A DNA stretch of 64,000 nt from Roseinatronobacter thiooxidans (GCF_001870675.1 NZ_MEHT01000009.1:62001-126000), one strand, 5' to 3'. Positions 17,791 to 27,720 are shown, counted from the first letter of the stretch. Translations and numbers: made by a program. Notes: generated by a model not told the origin, from the sequence alone.

Positions 17791-18684
17791 TCAGCTAGGA
17801 TGGGGCGCTTGGGATACATGGGCGGCGGCAGCGTTTAGGGCATGTCGTAGCGCAATCTCGCGGGGCGCGCCCGATAATTCCTGCGCGATATGTGCCCCCA
17901 TGAAGTGATCGCCGGCGCCGGTCACCCGCAGCGCCGGTACCGCAGGCGGGGACAGGGTGATGACCGCCGCCGCATCGGCATCGGTGGCAGAATGCGGCCC
18001 ATGCGTGACCAGCACGCGCGCCGCGCCAAGGCCCAGCAGCGCGCGTGCCGCGTGCGCGCTATCGGGGAAGGGCGTGGCGCAAAGCGCGCCCGCCTCGGCA
18101 AGGTTAAGGTAGAAGCAGCACCCTTGCCGCCCCAGAAATACCCGCAATCGCGCGGCCTTGGCGGGCGAGGCGGCGGTCAGGCGCACATCGCATCCTTCCA
18201 GCGCGGGTGCATATGCGAGAGCTTCCAGCAAAGACGGGGACACACCGCTATCAATCACGACCGGCCCGCGCCATGGCGCCGCATCCGACCCCAGCCTGCC
18301 ATCCTGCAACGGCGCAAGGCAGCCAATGTCCAACGCCTCCAGCGCGCGAGAGGCCGCGATTGCGGCAATCAGGCCGTTTGCGTCCTCGATCCCGATATAG
18401 GCATCTGTGGGCAGTGCAGACCTGACAAGACAGCGCGTCTCGATCCCGGCTGCCTGAATGGCGGCGACAAGGGCCGTGCCTGCCCCATCCTGCCCGATTG
18501 CGGCAATAAGGGCAGGGCGGTGCCCCTGCTGCGCAAGTGCGCGCGCGACATTCAGCGCAACACCACCGGCGGATTGGTAAATCCGGCCCGGAACATCGTC
18601 CCCCGGCGCGATCTGCGCGGGGCTATGGCCGATCACGTCCCAATGGGCCGCGCCGATGCAAAGACAGTCGGGTATATCCATCAT
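17791..18684 (-). CDS. psuK: PfkB-family sugar kinase, probable pseudouridine kinase
   Basis: 297 residues. The ribokinase fold is clear: CIGAAHWDVIGH at the start, GGVALNVARALAQQG (sugar-binding region), and the catalytic VTGAGDHFMGAHIAQ near 255-270. Phosphorylation of pseudouridine is inferred from the adjacent psuG, which needs the 5'-phosphate. Two adjacent ATGs are possible starts; the frame remains open 60 codons further upstream, without a family match. It is divergent from the aldehyde-dehydrogenase-like gene. Confidence 0.88.
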   Translation of the reverse strand: MMDIPDCLCIGAAHWDVIGHSPAQIAPGDDVPGRIYQSAGGVALNVARALAQQGHRPALIAAIGQDGAGTALVAAIQAAGIETRCLVRSALPTDAYIGIEDANGLIAAIAASRALEALDIGCLAPLQDGRLGSDAAPWRGPVVIDSGVSPSLLEALAYAPALEGCDVRLTAASPAKAARLRVFLGRQGCCFYLNLAEAGALCATPFPDSAHAARALLGLGAARVLVTHGPHSATDADAAAVITLSPPAVPALRVTGAGDHFMGAHIAQELSGAPREIALRHALNAAAAHVSQAPHPS

Positions 18685-18754
18685 GCGCCTGTCGTGCCGC
18701 AACTTGACTTCTTTGGCAAGCAGGGCTGGCGAGGGGCATTCCTGCCTGCTAGGC

Positions 18755-19327
18755 ATGCGCATGTTTGACGATTTCTCAGAACGGCTGTTTGCGCATTTTG
18801 TTGCAGGCCATTGGCGCGCGCCTTTAGGCGATGAAACACATGCGGTTTTATCCCATAGGGGCACCTTGCTGGGGCAGGTTGTGGCGGCTGGCCCGCCAGA
18901 TGTTGCGCGCGCAGTGGCTGTTCGGCGCGGAACGGACAGGCAGGGGTGCCAGCGCCTGGCCGACAGGGTTGCAAGCGCGGCAGGGGGGCTGGCGCAGGCC
19001 TATGCGCTTCAGACAGGGCGTGATCTTGATCTGGCGCACATCACACAGATGGCGGAGCAGATTGATGCCCCCGCAAGCGCGCGCGGGGGCCTGATCTTCA
19101 CTGCACAAGAAACGGAACTTGCCGCATTTGCCCGCGCTTTGGGCGCAGGGCTTCAGGGCGGCGTGATCTGGTGCCCGCCCGCCGGGCAGGCGGTTTTCGC
19201 AACCGCCTTTGCCTGTCTTGTCCAACAAGCAGACCTGCCGGCAGGCGCATTTGCCTTGCTGCATACGCGTGTCAGCGCAACGGAAACGGCCTTGCGCGCA
19301 ACACAGCTGGATATTCTGGCAGCTTAA
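18755..19327 (+). CDS. Shrunken aldehyde-dehydrogenase-like protein (190 residues)
   Basis: The N-terminal part (HFVAGHWRAPLGDETHAVL, then GTLLGQVVAAGPPDVARAV) follows the opening of NAD-dependent aldehyde dehydrogenases. A later segment (QAVFATAFACLVQQADLP, then AGAFALL) resembles the region just before the active site. The middle and the whole catalytic half, including the active-site Cys and Glu, are missing. The frame is intact with normal codon use, so it is either a recently decayed remnant or a small protein that kept a non-catalytic role. Family assignment is by eye and is uncertain. Confidence 0.5.
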   Translation: MRMFDDFSERLFAHFVAGHWRAPLGDETHAVLSHRGTLLGQVVAAGPPDVARAVAVRRGTDRQGCQRLADRVASAAGGLAQAYALQTGRDLDLAHITQMAEQIDAPASARGGLIFTAQETELAAFARALGAGLQGGVIWCPPAGQAVFATAFACLVQQADLPAGAFALLHTRVSATETALRATQLDILAA

Positions 19328-19334
19328 GGGCCGC

Positions 19335-19553
19335 TTATATCCACATTCGCGCGCCGAAGACACGGCGCACCACATCTTCACGGGTCATCCCCATCTCTGC
19401 CAGCGTGGCATCGGACATGGCGTTATAGTGCTGGATTGCGCGGTATTTTGGCGAAAGTTCAGCCATGCGCCCAAGCGCGTTGAAAAAGTGATCCCCGATC
19501 TGGCGCAGATTCGGGCGCATCATCTCGCGCATATTGGTTGAAAAACTTGTCAT
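19335..19553 (-). CDS. DUF1127-domain small protein
   Basis: 72 residues. The C-terminal YRAIQHYNAMSDATLAEMGM segment followed by a TREDVVRRVFG tail is the DUF1127 signature (a short Arg-rich motif often placed after stress- or phosphate-related genes). A related DUF1127 protein in other alphaproteobacteria affects RNA turnover and phosphate metabolism; that role is not shown here. A perfect inverted repeat lies 31 bases upstream of its start. Confidence 0.85.
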   Translation of the reverse strand: MTSFSTNMREMMRPNLRQIGDHFFNALGRMAELSPKYRAIQHYNAMSDATLAEMGMTREDVVRRVFGARMWI

Positions 19554-19583
19554 CTGGAAACCCTTTCGGTCAGGTGTCTCTCC

Positions 19584-19606
19584 CATGACCTTCAAAATAG
19601 GTCATG
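19584..19606. promoter_or_regulatory. Perfect 8-bp inverted repeat upstream of the DUF1127 gene
   Basis: CATGACCT, seven bases, AGGTCATG. The position, 31 bases upstream of the DUF1127 start codon on its coding strand, fits an operator or a leader stem. I do not recognise the regulator. Confidence 0.4.
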
Positions 19607-19721
19607 ATTGCTGACATGACTACAGCCAATGGCGAAACCCCGCGTTGCGCTGGGCACAAGGCTGGGGCGCAACGGAAAATTAACCAATGCGTGGTAGGGT
19701 GCAGATATGACCTGCACTAAA

Positions 19722-19736
19722 GTTCTCGCAATGTTC
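19722..19736 (+). promoter_or_regulatory. LexA (SOS) box of recA, forward copy
   Basis: GTTC-TCGCAAT-GTTC exactly matches the alphaproteobacterial LexA consensus GTTC-N7-GTTC. It is 81 bases upstream of the recA start. Confidence 0.85.
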
Positions 19737-19752
19737 CTAATCTTCATGTATA

Positions 19753-19767
19753 GAACATTCAACGAAC
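19753..19767 (-). promoter_or_regulatory. Second LexA (SOS) box of recA, reverse orientation
   Basis: GAAC-ATTCAAC-GAAC on this strand reads GTTC-N7-GTTC on the other. Its centre is 31 bp from that of the first box, about three helical turns, so two LexA dimers could sit on one face of the promoter. Confidence 0.75.
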
Positions 19768-19816
19768 AAACGGGCGATTGCCGCGCGTGGCGCGCTGTGA
19801 AATAAGGAACGAGGAA

Positions 19817-20884
19817 ATGGCAATGGCGGACCTGCTGACAATGACCGATAAACGTACGGCGGAAAAACAAAAAGCACTCGATTCGGCACTGGCACAGATC
19901 GAGCGGCAATTTGGCAAAGGCTCGATCATGAAGCTGGGGGGCGATAACCCCGTCACCGAGATCGAGGCGATATCTTCAGGCTCGCTTGGGCTGGATATTG
20001 CACTTGGAATTGGCGGGCTGCCCAAAGGCCGCGTGATCGAGATTTACGGGCCGGAAAGCTCTGGTAAAACCACACTGACCCTGCATGTTGTGGCCGAAGC
20101 GCAGAAAAAAGGCGGGGTCTGCGCCTTTGTCGATGCCGAACATGCGCTAGACCCGCAATATGCCCGCAAACTTGGCGTCGATCTGGATGAATTGCTGATC
20201 TCGCAGCCCGATACGGGCGAGCAGGCGCTAGAAATTGTGGACACACTTGTCCGCTCTGGCGCGGTGTCGCTGGTGGTGGTCGATTCGGTTGCCGCCCTCA
20301 CGCCGAAATCCGAACTCGAAGGCGATATGGGCGACAGTTCGGTTGGCGTGCATGCCCGCCTGATGAGTCAGGCCATGCGCAAGCTAACCAGCTCCATCTC
20401 GCGCTCGAACTGTATGGTAATCTTCATCAACCAGATTCGCATGAAGATTGGCGTTATGTTCGGCTCTCCTGAAACAACGACGGGCGGGAATGCGCTGAAA
20501 TTCTACGCCTCGGTGCGTCTGGATATCCGCCGCATCGGCTCGATCAAGGACAGGGACGAGATTGTGGGCAACCAGACCCGTGTCAAGGTTGTCAAGAACA
20601 AGGTGGCCCCGCCCTTCAAGCAGGTTGAATTCGACATCATGTATGGCGAAGGCATCTCGAAACGGGGCGAATTGCTGGATCTTGGCGTGAAAGCGGGCGT
20701 GGTCGAGAAATCGGGCGCGTGGTATTCTTACGGGGATGAGCGGATCGGGCAGGGGCGCGAGAATGCGAAAACCTATCTGAAAGAGAACCCGCAAACCGCC
20801 ACGCAGATCGAAGACAAGATCCGCGCCGCGCATGGGCTGGATTTTCACATGAGTGACGGGGACGAATCCGTTCTGGAAGACTAA
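19817..20884 (+). CDS. recA: Recombinase RecA
   Basis: 355 residues. Walker A is GPESSGKTT (in [17 protein letters not shown]), the MAW/L1 region is present, and the L2 loop reads [21 protein letters not shown]. RecA forms filaments on single-stranded DNA, drives strand exchange and stimulates LexA self-cleavage. The ATG follows AAGGAACGAGGAA; a second ATG two codons later is also possible. Two LexA boxes lie upstream, giving SOS autoregulation. No recX follows. Confidence 0.98.
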   Translation: MAMADLLTMTDKRTAEKQKALDSALAQIERQFGKGSIMKLGGDNPVTEIEAISSGSLGLDIALGIGGLPKGRVIEIYGPESSGKTTLTLHVVAEAQKKGGVCAFVDAEHALDPQYARKLGVDLDELLISQPDTGEQALEIVDTLVRSGAVSLVVVDSVAALTPKSELEGDMGDSSVGVHARLMSQAMRKLTSSISRSNCMVIFINQIRMKIGVMFGSPETTTGGNALKFYASVRLDIRRIGSIKDRDEIVGNQTRVKVVKNKVAPPFKQVEFDIMYGEGISKRGELLDLGVKAGVVEKSGAWYSYGDERIGQGRENAKTYLKENPQTATQIEDKIRAAHGLDFHMSDGDESVLED

Positions 20885-20902
20885 GTTCCGCATAATCAAT
20901 GC

Positions 20903-20926
20903 GCGCGCCGGTAAATTCCGGCGCGC
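20903..20926 (+). terminator. Hairpin after recA
   Basis: A nine-base stem (GCGCGCCGG / CCGGCGCGC) with a TAAATT loop begins 18 bases after the stop. No T-run follows; it may terminate with Rho or stabilise the 3' end. Confidence 0.6.
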
Positions 20927-20987
20927 CATGCTGATTTCAGACCAAACAGCGCCACAGACGCATCGTTTGAACCTTCTTAGGCAGATC

Positions 20988-21041
20988 GCGCGCGCAAAGC
21001 GCGCGCCTCTGGGGTTGCTCCAATCACGCGCTTTTGCGCGT
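20988..21041. other. Two GC-rich hairpins in the recA-alaS gap
   Basis: The 260-bp stretch between the recA hairpin and alaS has no gene. It holds GCGCGCGC-AAA-GCGCGCGC and, 20 bases on, ACGCGC-TTTT-GCGCGT. Both could be leader structures of alaS; I cannot assign a function. Confidence 0.45.
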
Positions 21042-21185
21042 CATTTAACCTGATGCGCTTTGCGCCACCCAAATGCACCCCCAAATGGGCCAACTTGGCG
21101 CATTGGGGCTTTTGACACAGGTGTGGACAGCCCCCGCGCGCAAGGCTAAGACCTTGCCAACTTGCATTCGCGCCGGAGGAAGACC

Positions 21186-23846
21186 ATGGCCAGCCTCAAT
21201 GATATCCGCTCGACTTTCCTCGATTATTTCGCCCGGCAGGGGCATGCGGTGGTGGACAGCTCTCCGCTGGTGCCGCGCAACGACCCGACGCTGATGTTCA
21301 CCAATTCGGGCATGGTGCAATTCAAGAATGTTTTTACAGGGCTGGAACACCGCGATTACAGCCGCGCCACCACCAGCCAGAAATGCGTGCGCGCGGGCGG
21401 CAAGCATAATGACCTCGACAATGTCGGCTATACTGCGCGCCACCACACATTTTTCGAGATGCTGGGCAATTTCAGCTTTGGCGACTACTTCAAATCCGAA
21501 GCGATTCCCTTTGCTTGGGAATTGCTGACCCGCGATTTCGACATCCCCAAGGACAGGCTGCTGGTCACGGTCTATCACACCGATGACGAAGCGGCAGAGA
21601 TGTGGAAGAAGGTCGCGGGCCTGTCCGATGACCGCATCATCCGCATCCCCACCGATGACAATTTCTGGCGTATGGGGCCAACTGGCCCCTGCGGCCCCTG
21701 CACCGAGATTTTCTTTGACCACGGCCCCAGCATCTGGGGCGGCCCCCCCGGATCGCCCGAGGAAGATGGCGACCGCTTTATCGAGATTTGGAACCTCGTC
21801 TTCATGCAGAATGAACAGCATGAAGACGGAACCATGACCGACCTGCCGCGCCAGTCCATCGACACCGGTATGGGGTTGGAACGGATTGGCGCATTGCTGC
21901 AAGGCAAGCACGACAATTACGACACCGACCTGATGCGCGCCCTGATCGAGGCGTCCAGCCATGCCACCAGTTCCGACCCTGACGGTCCGGGGAAAATGCA
22001 TCACCGCGTCATTGCCGACCATTTGCGCGCCACCTCTTTCCTGATCGCCGATGGCGTCATGCCCGCCAATGACGGGCGCGGCTATGTGCTGCGGCGCATC
22101 ATGCGCCGCGCCATGCGCCACGCCCATATGCTGGGCGCTTCAGACCCGCTGATGCACCGGCTTGTGCCTGCACTGGTGCACCAGATGGGCGGCCATTATA
22201 CGGAACTGCGCGAAGCGCAGGCGCTGATCACCGAAACCCTGCGCGTTGAAGAAACGCGCTTTCGCCAGACGCTCGATCGCGGCCTGAAGCTGCTGGATGC
22301 CGAGTTGGAAGGGCTACCCGAAGGGGCAACCCTGTCGGGCGAGGCGGCGTTCAAACTGTATGACACATTCGGCTTTCCGCTGGATCTGACGCAAGATGCG
22401 CTGCGCGAACGTGGCCGCGCGGTCGATGTCTCGGGGTTTGACGCTGCGATGGCCGAGCAGAAGGCCCGCGCGCGCGCCAGCTGGTCCGGCTCGGGCGAGG
22501 CGGCGGATGCCGCCATCTGGTTCGATCTGGCAGAGCGCGTGGGGGTCACAGAGTTTCTGGGCTATGACATGGAAACCGCCGAGGCGCAGGTCATGGCACT
22601 GGTGCTGGAGGGTGCAGAGGTTGACCGCGCAGAGGGTGAGATTCAGATCATCACCAACCAGACGCCGTTTTATGCCGAATCCGGCGGGCAGGTGGGCGAT
22701 ACGGGCTTTGTCCGCTCTGCCACAGGCGTGGCCGAAATTACCGATACCCGCAAGATTGCAGGCGTGTTTATCCATATCGCGCGTGTGACCGAAGGCGACA
22801 TCCGCAAGGGCCAGCCGGTAAAGCTGGAAGTGGACCATCGCCGCCGCGGCACGATCCGCGCCAACCATTCGGCCACGCATCTCTTGCACGAGGCACTACG
22901 CCGCGCGCTGGGGGATCATGTTTCGCAAAAAGGCTCGCTCAACGCGCCTGACAGGTTGCGGTTCGATTTCAGCCATGGCGCGGCACTCAGCGCCGAGGAC
23001 GTGGCGCAGGTCGAGGCAGAAGTGAACAGCTTCATCCGCCAGAACACCCCGGTCGAGACACGGATCATGACCCCGGACGCGGCGCGCGGGCTTGGCGCAC
23101 AGGCGCTCTTTGGCGAGAAATATGGCGATGAGGTGCGCGTCGTCTCGATGGGCCATCAGGCCAATTCCGGCAAAGGGCAGGACGGGCAGACCTATTCGCT
23201 GGAATTATGCGGCGGCACCCATGTCGCGCGCACAGGCGATATTGGCGCGTTTGTGTGCCTGGGCGACAGTGCCTCTGCCGCTGGTATCCGCCGGATCGAG
23301 GCGCTGACAGGACAGGCCGCGCTGGACTATCTGCGCGCGCAAGATGCGCGTCTGGGCATGCTGGCGGGCCTGCTGAAAGCGCCTGCCCAGGACGTGCCGG
23401 ACCGCGTTAAAGCGCTGATGGACGAGCGCCGCGCCTTGGCCAATGAAGTGGCCCAACTCAAACGCCAGATAGCCCTTGGGGGGGCAGGCGATCAGGGCGA
23501 TGACATTCAGGAAGTGGGCGGCCTGCGCATTATTGCCAAAGTGATGACAGGTGTCAGCGGCAAGGATTTGCCCTCGCTGATTGACGCGATGAAAGACAAG
23601 CTTGGCTCTGGCGCGGTGGTACTGATTGCAGATACCGGCGCAAAACCCGCGGTGGCGGCAGGGGTTACGCAAGACCTGACAGCGCAGCTTTCCGCGGTCG
23701 ATCTGGTGCGCGCTTGTGTGGCGGAACTGGGCGGCAAGGGCGGCGGTGGCCGGCCTGATATGGCGCAAGGGGGCGGGGCCGATATTGCGGGCGCAGAGCG
23801 TGCGTTGGCAGCAGTGATAACTTATCTGGAAGGAGTGCGCGCATGA
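21186..23846 (+). CDS. alaS: Alanyl-tRNA synthetase
   Basis: 886 residues, full length. The aminoacylation core opens [15 protein letters not shown] with [21 protein letters not shown]-type context and the class II motifs. The editing domain carries the zinc-ligand pair HSATHLLH and the later CGGTH. A C-terminal coiled coil/C-Ala domain ends at [22 protein letters not shown] ribosome site precedes the ATG. The stop overlaps the ATG of the next gene (ATGA), so the pair is translationally coupled. Confidence 0.97.
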   Translation: MASLNDIRSTFLDYFARQGHAVVDSSPLVPRNDPTLMFTNSGMVQFKNVFTGLEHRDYSRATTSQKCVRAGGKHNDLDNVGYTARHHTFFEMLGNFSFGDYFKSEAIPFAWELLTRDFDIPKDRLLVTVYHTDDEAAEMWKKVAGLSDDRIIRIPTDDNFWRMGPTGPCGPCTEIFFDHGPSIWGGPPGSPEEDGDRFIEIWNLVFMQNEQHEDGTMTDLPRQSIDTGMGLERIGALLQGKHDNYDTDLMRALIEASSHATSSDPDGPGKMHHRVIADHLRATSFLIADGVMPANDGRGYVLRRIMRRAMRHAHMLGASDPLMHRLVPALVHQMGGHYTELREAQALITETLRVEETRFRQTLDRGLKLLDAELEGLPEGATLSGEAAFKLYDTFGFPLDLTQDALRERGRAVDVSGFDAAMAEQKARARASWSGSGEAADAAIWFDLAERVGVTEFLGYDMETAEAQVMALVLEGAEVDRAEGEIQIITNQTPFYAESGGQVGDTGFVRSATGVAEITDTRKIAGVFIHIARVTEGDIRKGQPVKLEVDHRRRGTIRANHSATHLLHEALRRALGDHVSQKGSLNAPDRLRFDFSHGAALSAEDVAQVEAEVNSFIRQNTPVETRIMTPDAARGLGAQALFGEKYGDEVRVVSMGHQANSGKGQDGQTYSLELCGGTHVARTGDIGAFVCLGDSASAAGIRRIEALTGQAALDYLRAQDARLGMLAGLLKAPAQDVPDRVKALMDERRALANEVAQLKRQIALGGAGDQGDDIQEVGGLRIIAKVMTGVSGKDLPSLIDAMKDKLGSGAVVLIADTGAKPAVAAGVTQDLTAQLSAVDLVRACVAELGGKGGGGRPDMAQGGGADIAGAERALAAVITYLEGVRA

Positions 23847-24130
23847 GTGCGTTATGGATAGCCCATGTCGAAGTGACAGATACGCAGGCGTATGGCGAAT
23901 ATGCCTCGCGTGCGACAGCGGCAATCGCCGATCATGGCGGCGTGTTTCTGGCGCGTGCGGGGCGCTATGTGCAGCTGGAAGGGCGCGAGCGCGCGCGCAA
24001 TGTCGTGGCGCGCTTCCCCTCGGTCGAGGCGGCGGTCGCCTGCTATAACTCGCCCGCCTATCAGGAAGCGCTGGCTTTCGCCAAAGGTGCGGCAGAACGT
24101 GATCTGGTCGTGGTCGAGGAAGTGGGCTAA
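23843..24130 (+). CDS. DUF1330-family protein
   Basis: 95 residues forming one ferredoxin-like dimeric alpha/beta-barrel unit: [55 protein letters not shown]. These match DUF1330, a small cytosolic family of unknown activity. The start overlaps the alaS stop by four bases. Confidence 0.88.
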   Translation: MSALWIAHVEVTDTQAYGEYASRATAAIADHGGVFLARAGRYVQLEGRERARNVVARFPSVEAAVACYNSPAYQEALAFAKGAAERDLVVVEEVG

Positions 24131-24140
24131 GCGCCCTGTC

Positions 24141-24165
24141 CTCATTTTCTTGCTAAAAATACTCA
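24141..24165 (-). repeat. 25-nt dispersed repeat, copy B
   Basis: On the minus strand it reads TGAGTATTT, TTA, GCAAGAAAATGAG. It starts 14 bases past the truA stop in the sense direction of truA. Copies A and C are at 15011 and 62645. Confidence 0.75.
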
Positions 24166-24178
24166 ATCCAGCGCCAGC

Positions 24179-24949
24179 CTACCCGCCGAACGGATCGTGC
24201 GGGTAGCCCACCCCTGTCAGATATAACCCGTCGGGCGGGCTGACCGGCCCGCAGGCCGCGCGGTCTTGCGCGGCAAGTGCCGCTGCGACATCCGCCGGTT
24301 TCCATGCGCCCGCACCCACCCGCTCCAATGTGCCCACAATGCTGCGCACCTGATTATGCAGGAATGACCGCGCGCGCAGCGCAAAGCGGAATTCCTGCCC
24401 GTGCAGCAGGTCATGCGCCGAAATTTCCAGCGCATCCAGCGTTTTGACAGGCGAGAGTGCCTGACACTGGCTGGCGCGGAATGTGGTGAAATCATGCGTG
24501 CCCAGCAGCAGGCGCGCGGCCTCTTGCATAGGGCCAAGGGACAGGCTGTGGCGGATATGCCAGACTTGTCCGGCTTCAAATGTCGGTGGCGCGCGGCGCG
24601 CGATCAGGCGGAACAGATAGCGCCGTTCGGTTGCGGAAAAGCGGGCGTGAAAATCCGGGTCGACAGGCGCGCAAGCAAGTATGGCAACGGGCAGGGGGCG
24701 CAGATGGTGGTTCAGTGCCTCCATCAGGCGAAACGGGTTCCAATCGCGCGCCATGTCGCAATGCGCGACCTGCCCTGTGGCATGCACGCCCGTATCGGTG
24801 CGTCCGGCTGCGGCAATGCGGGGCAGGTCCGGCTCTAACCGGGCAAGGGCAGTTTCAATCGCGCCCTGCACAGACGGGTGGCCCACCTGTGTCTGCCACC
24901 CGCAAAACGGGCGCCCGTCATATTCGATTTTCAAAGCATATCTTGGCAT
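24179..24949 (-). CDS. truA: tRNA pseudouridine(38-40) synthase TruA
   Basis: 256 residues. The start [19 protein letters not shown] is the family N-terminus. The catalytic Asp52 lies in [13 protein letters not shown], and the C-terminal [15 protein letters not shown] motif is present. The enzyme isomerises uridines 38-40 in the anticodon arm. An upstream extension of 12 codons is discounted. It lies 36 bp downstream of the NAD-binding YeeZ-like gene and is probably cotranscribed with it. Confidence 0.95.
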   Translation of the reverse strand: MPRYALKIEYDGRPFCGWQTQVGHPSVQGAIETALARLEPDLPRIAAAGRTDTGVHATGQVAHCDMARDWNPFRLMEALNHHLRPLPVAILACAPVDPDFHARFSATERRYLFRLIARRAPPTFEAGQVWHIRHSLSLGPMQEAARLLLGTHDFTTFRASQCQALSPVKTLDALEISAHDLLHGQEFRFALRARSFLHNQVRSIVGTLERVGAGAWKPADVAAALAAQDRAACGPVSPPDGLYLTGVGYPHDPFGG

Positions 24950-24985
24950 GAGGCGCGAGTTAGCGCGCGGCGCGCGGCTTTGCAA

Positions 24986-25837
24986 TCAGCCTTCGGCCTT
25001 CAAGATGGCGGCAAGCCCGCTTTGGTGGTCGGGGTAGCGCAGCTGCAACCCAAGTTCGCGCTTGATCCGGTCATTGCGCACCCGCTTGCTATCGCCATAA
25101 AAGCTGCGCGCCATGGGCGAGAGATCGGCGTCTTCAAAGCTGACTTCAGGCGGTGGCGCGATGCCCAGCAGATGGGCGGCATGTTCCAGCACATCTTGGG
25201 GCGGGGCAGGATGATCGTCGCATAGATTGAAGATGCGCGGCCCGACATTCGAGTGGATCGCAAGTTCCAGCGCCTGGCCAATATCGTCGTAATGGATGCG
25301 TGAAAAATACTGGTTGGGTTTGATGACACGCTGCGCGCGGCCACTGCGCAATTTTTCAAACGGGCCACGGCCGGGACCATAAATGCCCGCCAGCCGGAAA
25401 ATATGTAGCCGGACACCGGCACGCGCGCAGACCTCTTGCCATGCGGTTTCGGCGCGCACGCGTGCGACTGCACGTTCTGAGGGGGAATCGGGCGGGGTGT
25501 CTTCATCCACCCAGCCGCCGCCATGGTCGCCATAAACGCCAACAGTTGAAAGGTAGCCCACCCATTGCAAATGGCGCGCCTGTGCCAGTTCTGCGCCGAT
25601 GGCCTCGATCACCGGATCGCCCGCGCGCGGTGCGACAGATGAAAGCAGATGCGTTGCGCGTGCCACAGGCAGCGGCGCGCCGGGCCATATCAGCGGCTCG
25701 ATCCCGCGCGCGGCCAGAGATTTCGCGTTCTCGGCGCTGCGGGTGGTCCCGATGATCTGCCAGCGTGCTGGCAACAGCCGGTCTGCCAGCGCCTGCGCAC
25801 TGTAGCCATGCCCGATGGAGAGGAGTGTTCCTGTCAT
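24986..25837 (-). CDS. NAD(P)-binding epimerase/dehydratase-like protein (YeeZ-like)
   Basis: 283 residues. A Rossmann fold starts at SIGHGYSAQALADRL, a degenerate Gly-rich loop as in the YeeZ group. The YLSTVGVYGDHGGGWVDEDTPPDSPSERAVARV segment is also typical of that group. IFRLAGIYGPGR and RIHYDDIGQAL follow. The catalytic Tyr-x3-Lys is not in canonical form, so enzyme activity is doubtful. The long in-frame upstream extension overlaps the divergent YdcZ gene and is rejected. Confidence 0.85.
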   Translation of the reverse strand: MTGTLLSIGHGYSAQALADRLLPARWQIIGTTRSAENAKSLAARGIEPLIWPGAPLPVARATHLLSSVAPRAGDPVIEAIGAELAQARHLQWVGYLSTVGVYGDHGGGWVDEDTPPDSPSERAVARVRAETAWQEVCARAGVRLHIFRLAGIYGPGRGPFEKLRSGRAQRVIKPNQYFSRIHYDDIGQALELAIHSNVGPRIFNLCDDHPAPPQDVLEHAAHLLGIAPPPEVSFEDADLSPMARSFYGDSKRVRNDRIKRELGLQLRYPDHQSGLAAILKAEG

Positions 25838-25954
25838 GCGCCCCAATATCCATTGGCGCGCGCATAGACGCAAGGGGGGCAGGCGCATTTGCACTGGTGG
25901 GCAGGGGGCCGCGATGGCAATAAGGCAGCATACACGCCACGGAGTGCCCGCGCC

Positions 25955-26410
25955 ATGATGCCAGACCCCATGAAATATGCGCTGATCATGCTGGCGGCGG
26001 GCATTGGTGTTCCGGTGCTGGCCGCGTTGAATGCCCAATTGGGCGCGCGCATCGGATCGCCTGCGGCCGCAGGGGCGGTGATGTTCCTGATTGCCGGGAC
26101 CGCAGCTGTTCTGGTGGCGGCAGCTTTTGGACAGACCAGCGCCTTTGCCCTGATCGCAAGCCAGCCCAAACATCTGTTTCTGGCGGGTCTGCTGATTGCG
26201 TTTTATCTGCTGTCCATTTCATGGGTGGCCCCGCGGTTCGGGGTGGGCAATGCTGTCATGTTCGTGCTGGTGGGCCAGATTGTCGCCATAAGTGTGATTG
26301 ATCATTTCGGCCTGTTTGGCGCGCGGGTGCGTCCGGTGGATCTGACACGCGGTCTGGGCATTGTCCTGCTTGCGATTGGGGTGATTCTGGCGCAACGCCC
26401 CCCGGCCTAA
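25955..26410 (+). CDS. YdcZ/DUF606-family membrane transporter
   Basis: 151 residues with four to five membrane helices. The opening ALIMLAAGIGVPVLAALNAQLG, then AGAVMFLIAGTAAVL and APRFGVGNAVMFVLVGQIV, match the DMT-superfamily YdcZ group. Substrate is unknown. Three nearby ATGs are possible; the first has GGAG about 12 bases upstream. Transcribed away from the YeeZ-like gene. Confidence 0.85.
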   Translation: MMPDPMKYALIMLAAGIGVPVLAALNAQLGARIGSPAAAGAVMFLIAGTAAVLVAAAFGQTSAFALIASQPKHLFLAGLLIAFYLLSISWVAPRFGVGNAVMFVLVGQIVAISVIDHFGLFGARVRPVDLTRGLGIVLLAIGVILAQRPPA

Positions 26411-26498
26411 GCGCGACGCATTTGATCGGTGTCAAAGACAGGTTTTCACAAAACAGTTACATGCCATGTCAGACCCAAGCCCCAAGCAGGAGATGACA

Positions 26499-27530
26499 AT
26501 GCCCGATGCCGCACATGCCGCCCCCGAGAGTATTTCCCAGACCCCCTCGGAGATAGAGCAGCCGCAGCAAGCGGGCGAAGACACGCGCTTGGAACAAAGC
26601 AATGTCACAGATGTGACGGCTGATCTTGCACCCGGCGTGCGGCTGAAAACCGCGCCCAAAGGACATAGCTGGAAGCCAGACCCGGCAACCCTGACGACCG
26701 AGGAAATCCGCAGGTTCTTCGAATCCGACCGCTACCCCTATCGCTACAAGATGGCGCGTGCCCCATATGAAGCTGAAAAGGCGCTGCTACAGGCCGAATT
26801 GCTGAAAGTGCAGAAATGGGCGATCGAGACAGGAGAGCGGTTTGTCTTTCTGTTCGAGGGGCGCGATGCAGCAGGCAAGGGCGGCACGATCAAGCGCTTC
26901 AATGAACACCTGAACCCCCGTTTCGCGCGGGTTGTGGCGCTGAACAAACCATCCGAAAAAGAGTTGGGGCAGTGGTATTTCCAGCGCTATATCGAATATC
27001 TGCCCACCTTTGGCGAAATGGTCTTCTATGACCGTTCGTGGTATAATCGCGCAGGCGTGGAGCGGGTGATGGGGTTTTGCACCCCGTCCGAGTATCTGGA
27101 ATTCATGCGACAGGCGCCCGAGTTCGAGCGGATGCTGGTCCGTTCTGGCATAAAATTCTACAAATACTGGTTCTCTGTCACACCAGAGGAACAACGCCGC
27201 CGCTTCGCCTCGCGCGAGACGGACCCTTTGAAACGCTGGAAATTGTCGCCCATCGACAAAGCAAGCCTTGGCAAATGGGAAGAATATACACAGGCGAAAG
27301 AGGCGATGTTCTTCTACACCGACACGGCAGATGCGCCTTGGACGGTCATCAAATCCAAAGACAAAAAGCGCGCGCGGCTGGAATGTATGAAGCATTTTCT
27401 CTCGACCATTGATTACCCTGACAAGGATACAAGCGTGATCGGAACCCCCGATCCGCTGATCGTGGGCCGCGCAAGCCATGTTGTGTTATCGGGGGTCGAG
27501 TTGGACCACGTCATGGGGGGAAACCCCTGA
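26499..27530 (+). CDS. ppk2: Polyphosphate kinase 2 (class I)
   Basis: 343 residues from the ATG that follows AGGAG at seven bases; an ATG 11 codons upstream lacks a ribosome site. A Walker A loop EGRDAAGKGG sits at about 120-129 and the Walker B region VFYDRSWYNRAG near 173-184, with the lid segment RRRFASRETDPLKRWKLS. PPK2 uses polyphosphate to make GTP or ATP from the diphosphate, or the reverse. The first 65 residues are low-complexity and acidic. A hairpin follows the stop. Confidence 0.94.
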   Translation: MPDAAHAAPESISQTPSEIEQPQQAGEDTRLEQSNVTDVTADLAPGVRLKTAPKGHSWKPDPATLTTEEIRRFFESDRYPYRYKMARAPYEAEKALLQAELLKVQKWAIETGERFVFLFEGRDAAGKGGTIKRFNEHLNPRFARVVALNKPSEKELGQWYFQRYIEYLPTFGEMVFYDRSWYNRAGVERVMGFCTPSEYLEFMRQAPEFERMLVRSGIKFYKYWFSVTPEEQRRRFASRETDPLKRWKLSPIDKASLGKWEEYTQAKEAMFFYTDTADAPWTVIKSKDKKRARLECMKHFLSTIDYPDKDTSVIGTPDPLIVGRASHVVLSGVELDHVMGGNP

Positions 27531-27549
27531 CGCTGCACCAACGAGAGTG

Positions 27550-27572
27550 GCCCGGCACTTGAAAAGCCGGGC
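27550..27572 (+). terminator. Hairpin after ppk2
   Basis: Stem GCCCGGC / GCCGGGC with a nine-base A-rich loop, 20 bases after the stop. No T-run follows. Confidence 0.55.
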
Positions 27573-27614
27573 GCTCTGCCAAGCGCGGATCACCCTTACA
27601 TGATAATCAAAAGC

Positions 27615-27646
27615 CTGTTCGGTATTTCGATGAATGCCCGAAACAG
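27615..27646 (-). terminator. Terminator of tRNA-Arg
   Basis: On the minus strand CTGTTTCGG pairs with CCGAACAG (one bulged base) and is followed by GCTTTTGATT, the expected shape for a terminator about 75 bases beyond the tRNA 3' end. Confidence 0.55.
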
Positions 27647-27720
27647 CGCATGACATTCTGCGCATTCAAGACCGCTGATCCGTGCGCTCTCACGACGCCA
27701 TTCACAATTTCCGGCTTTTC

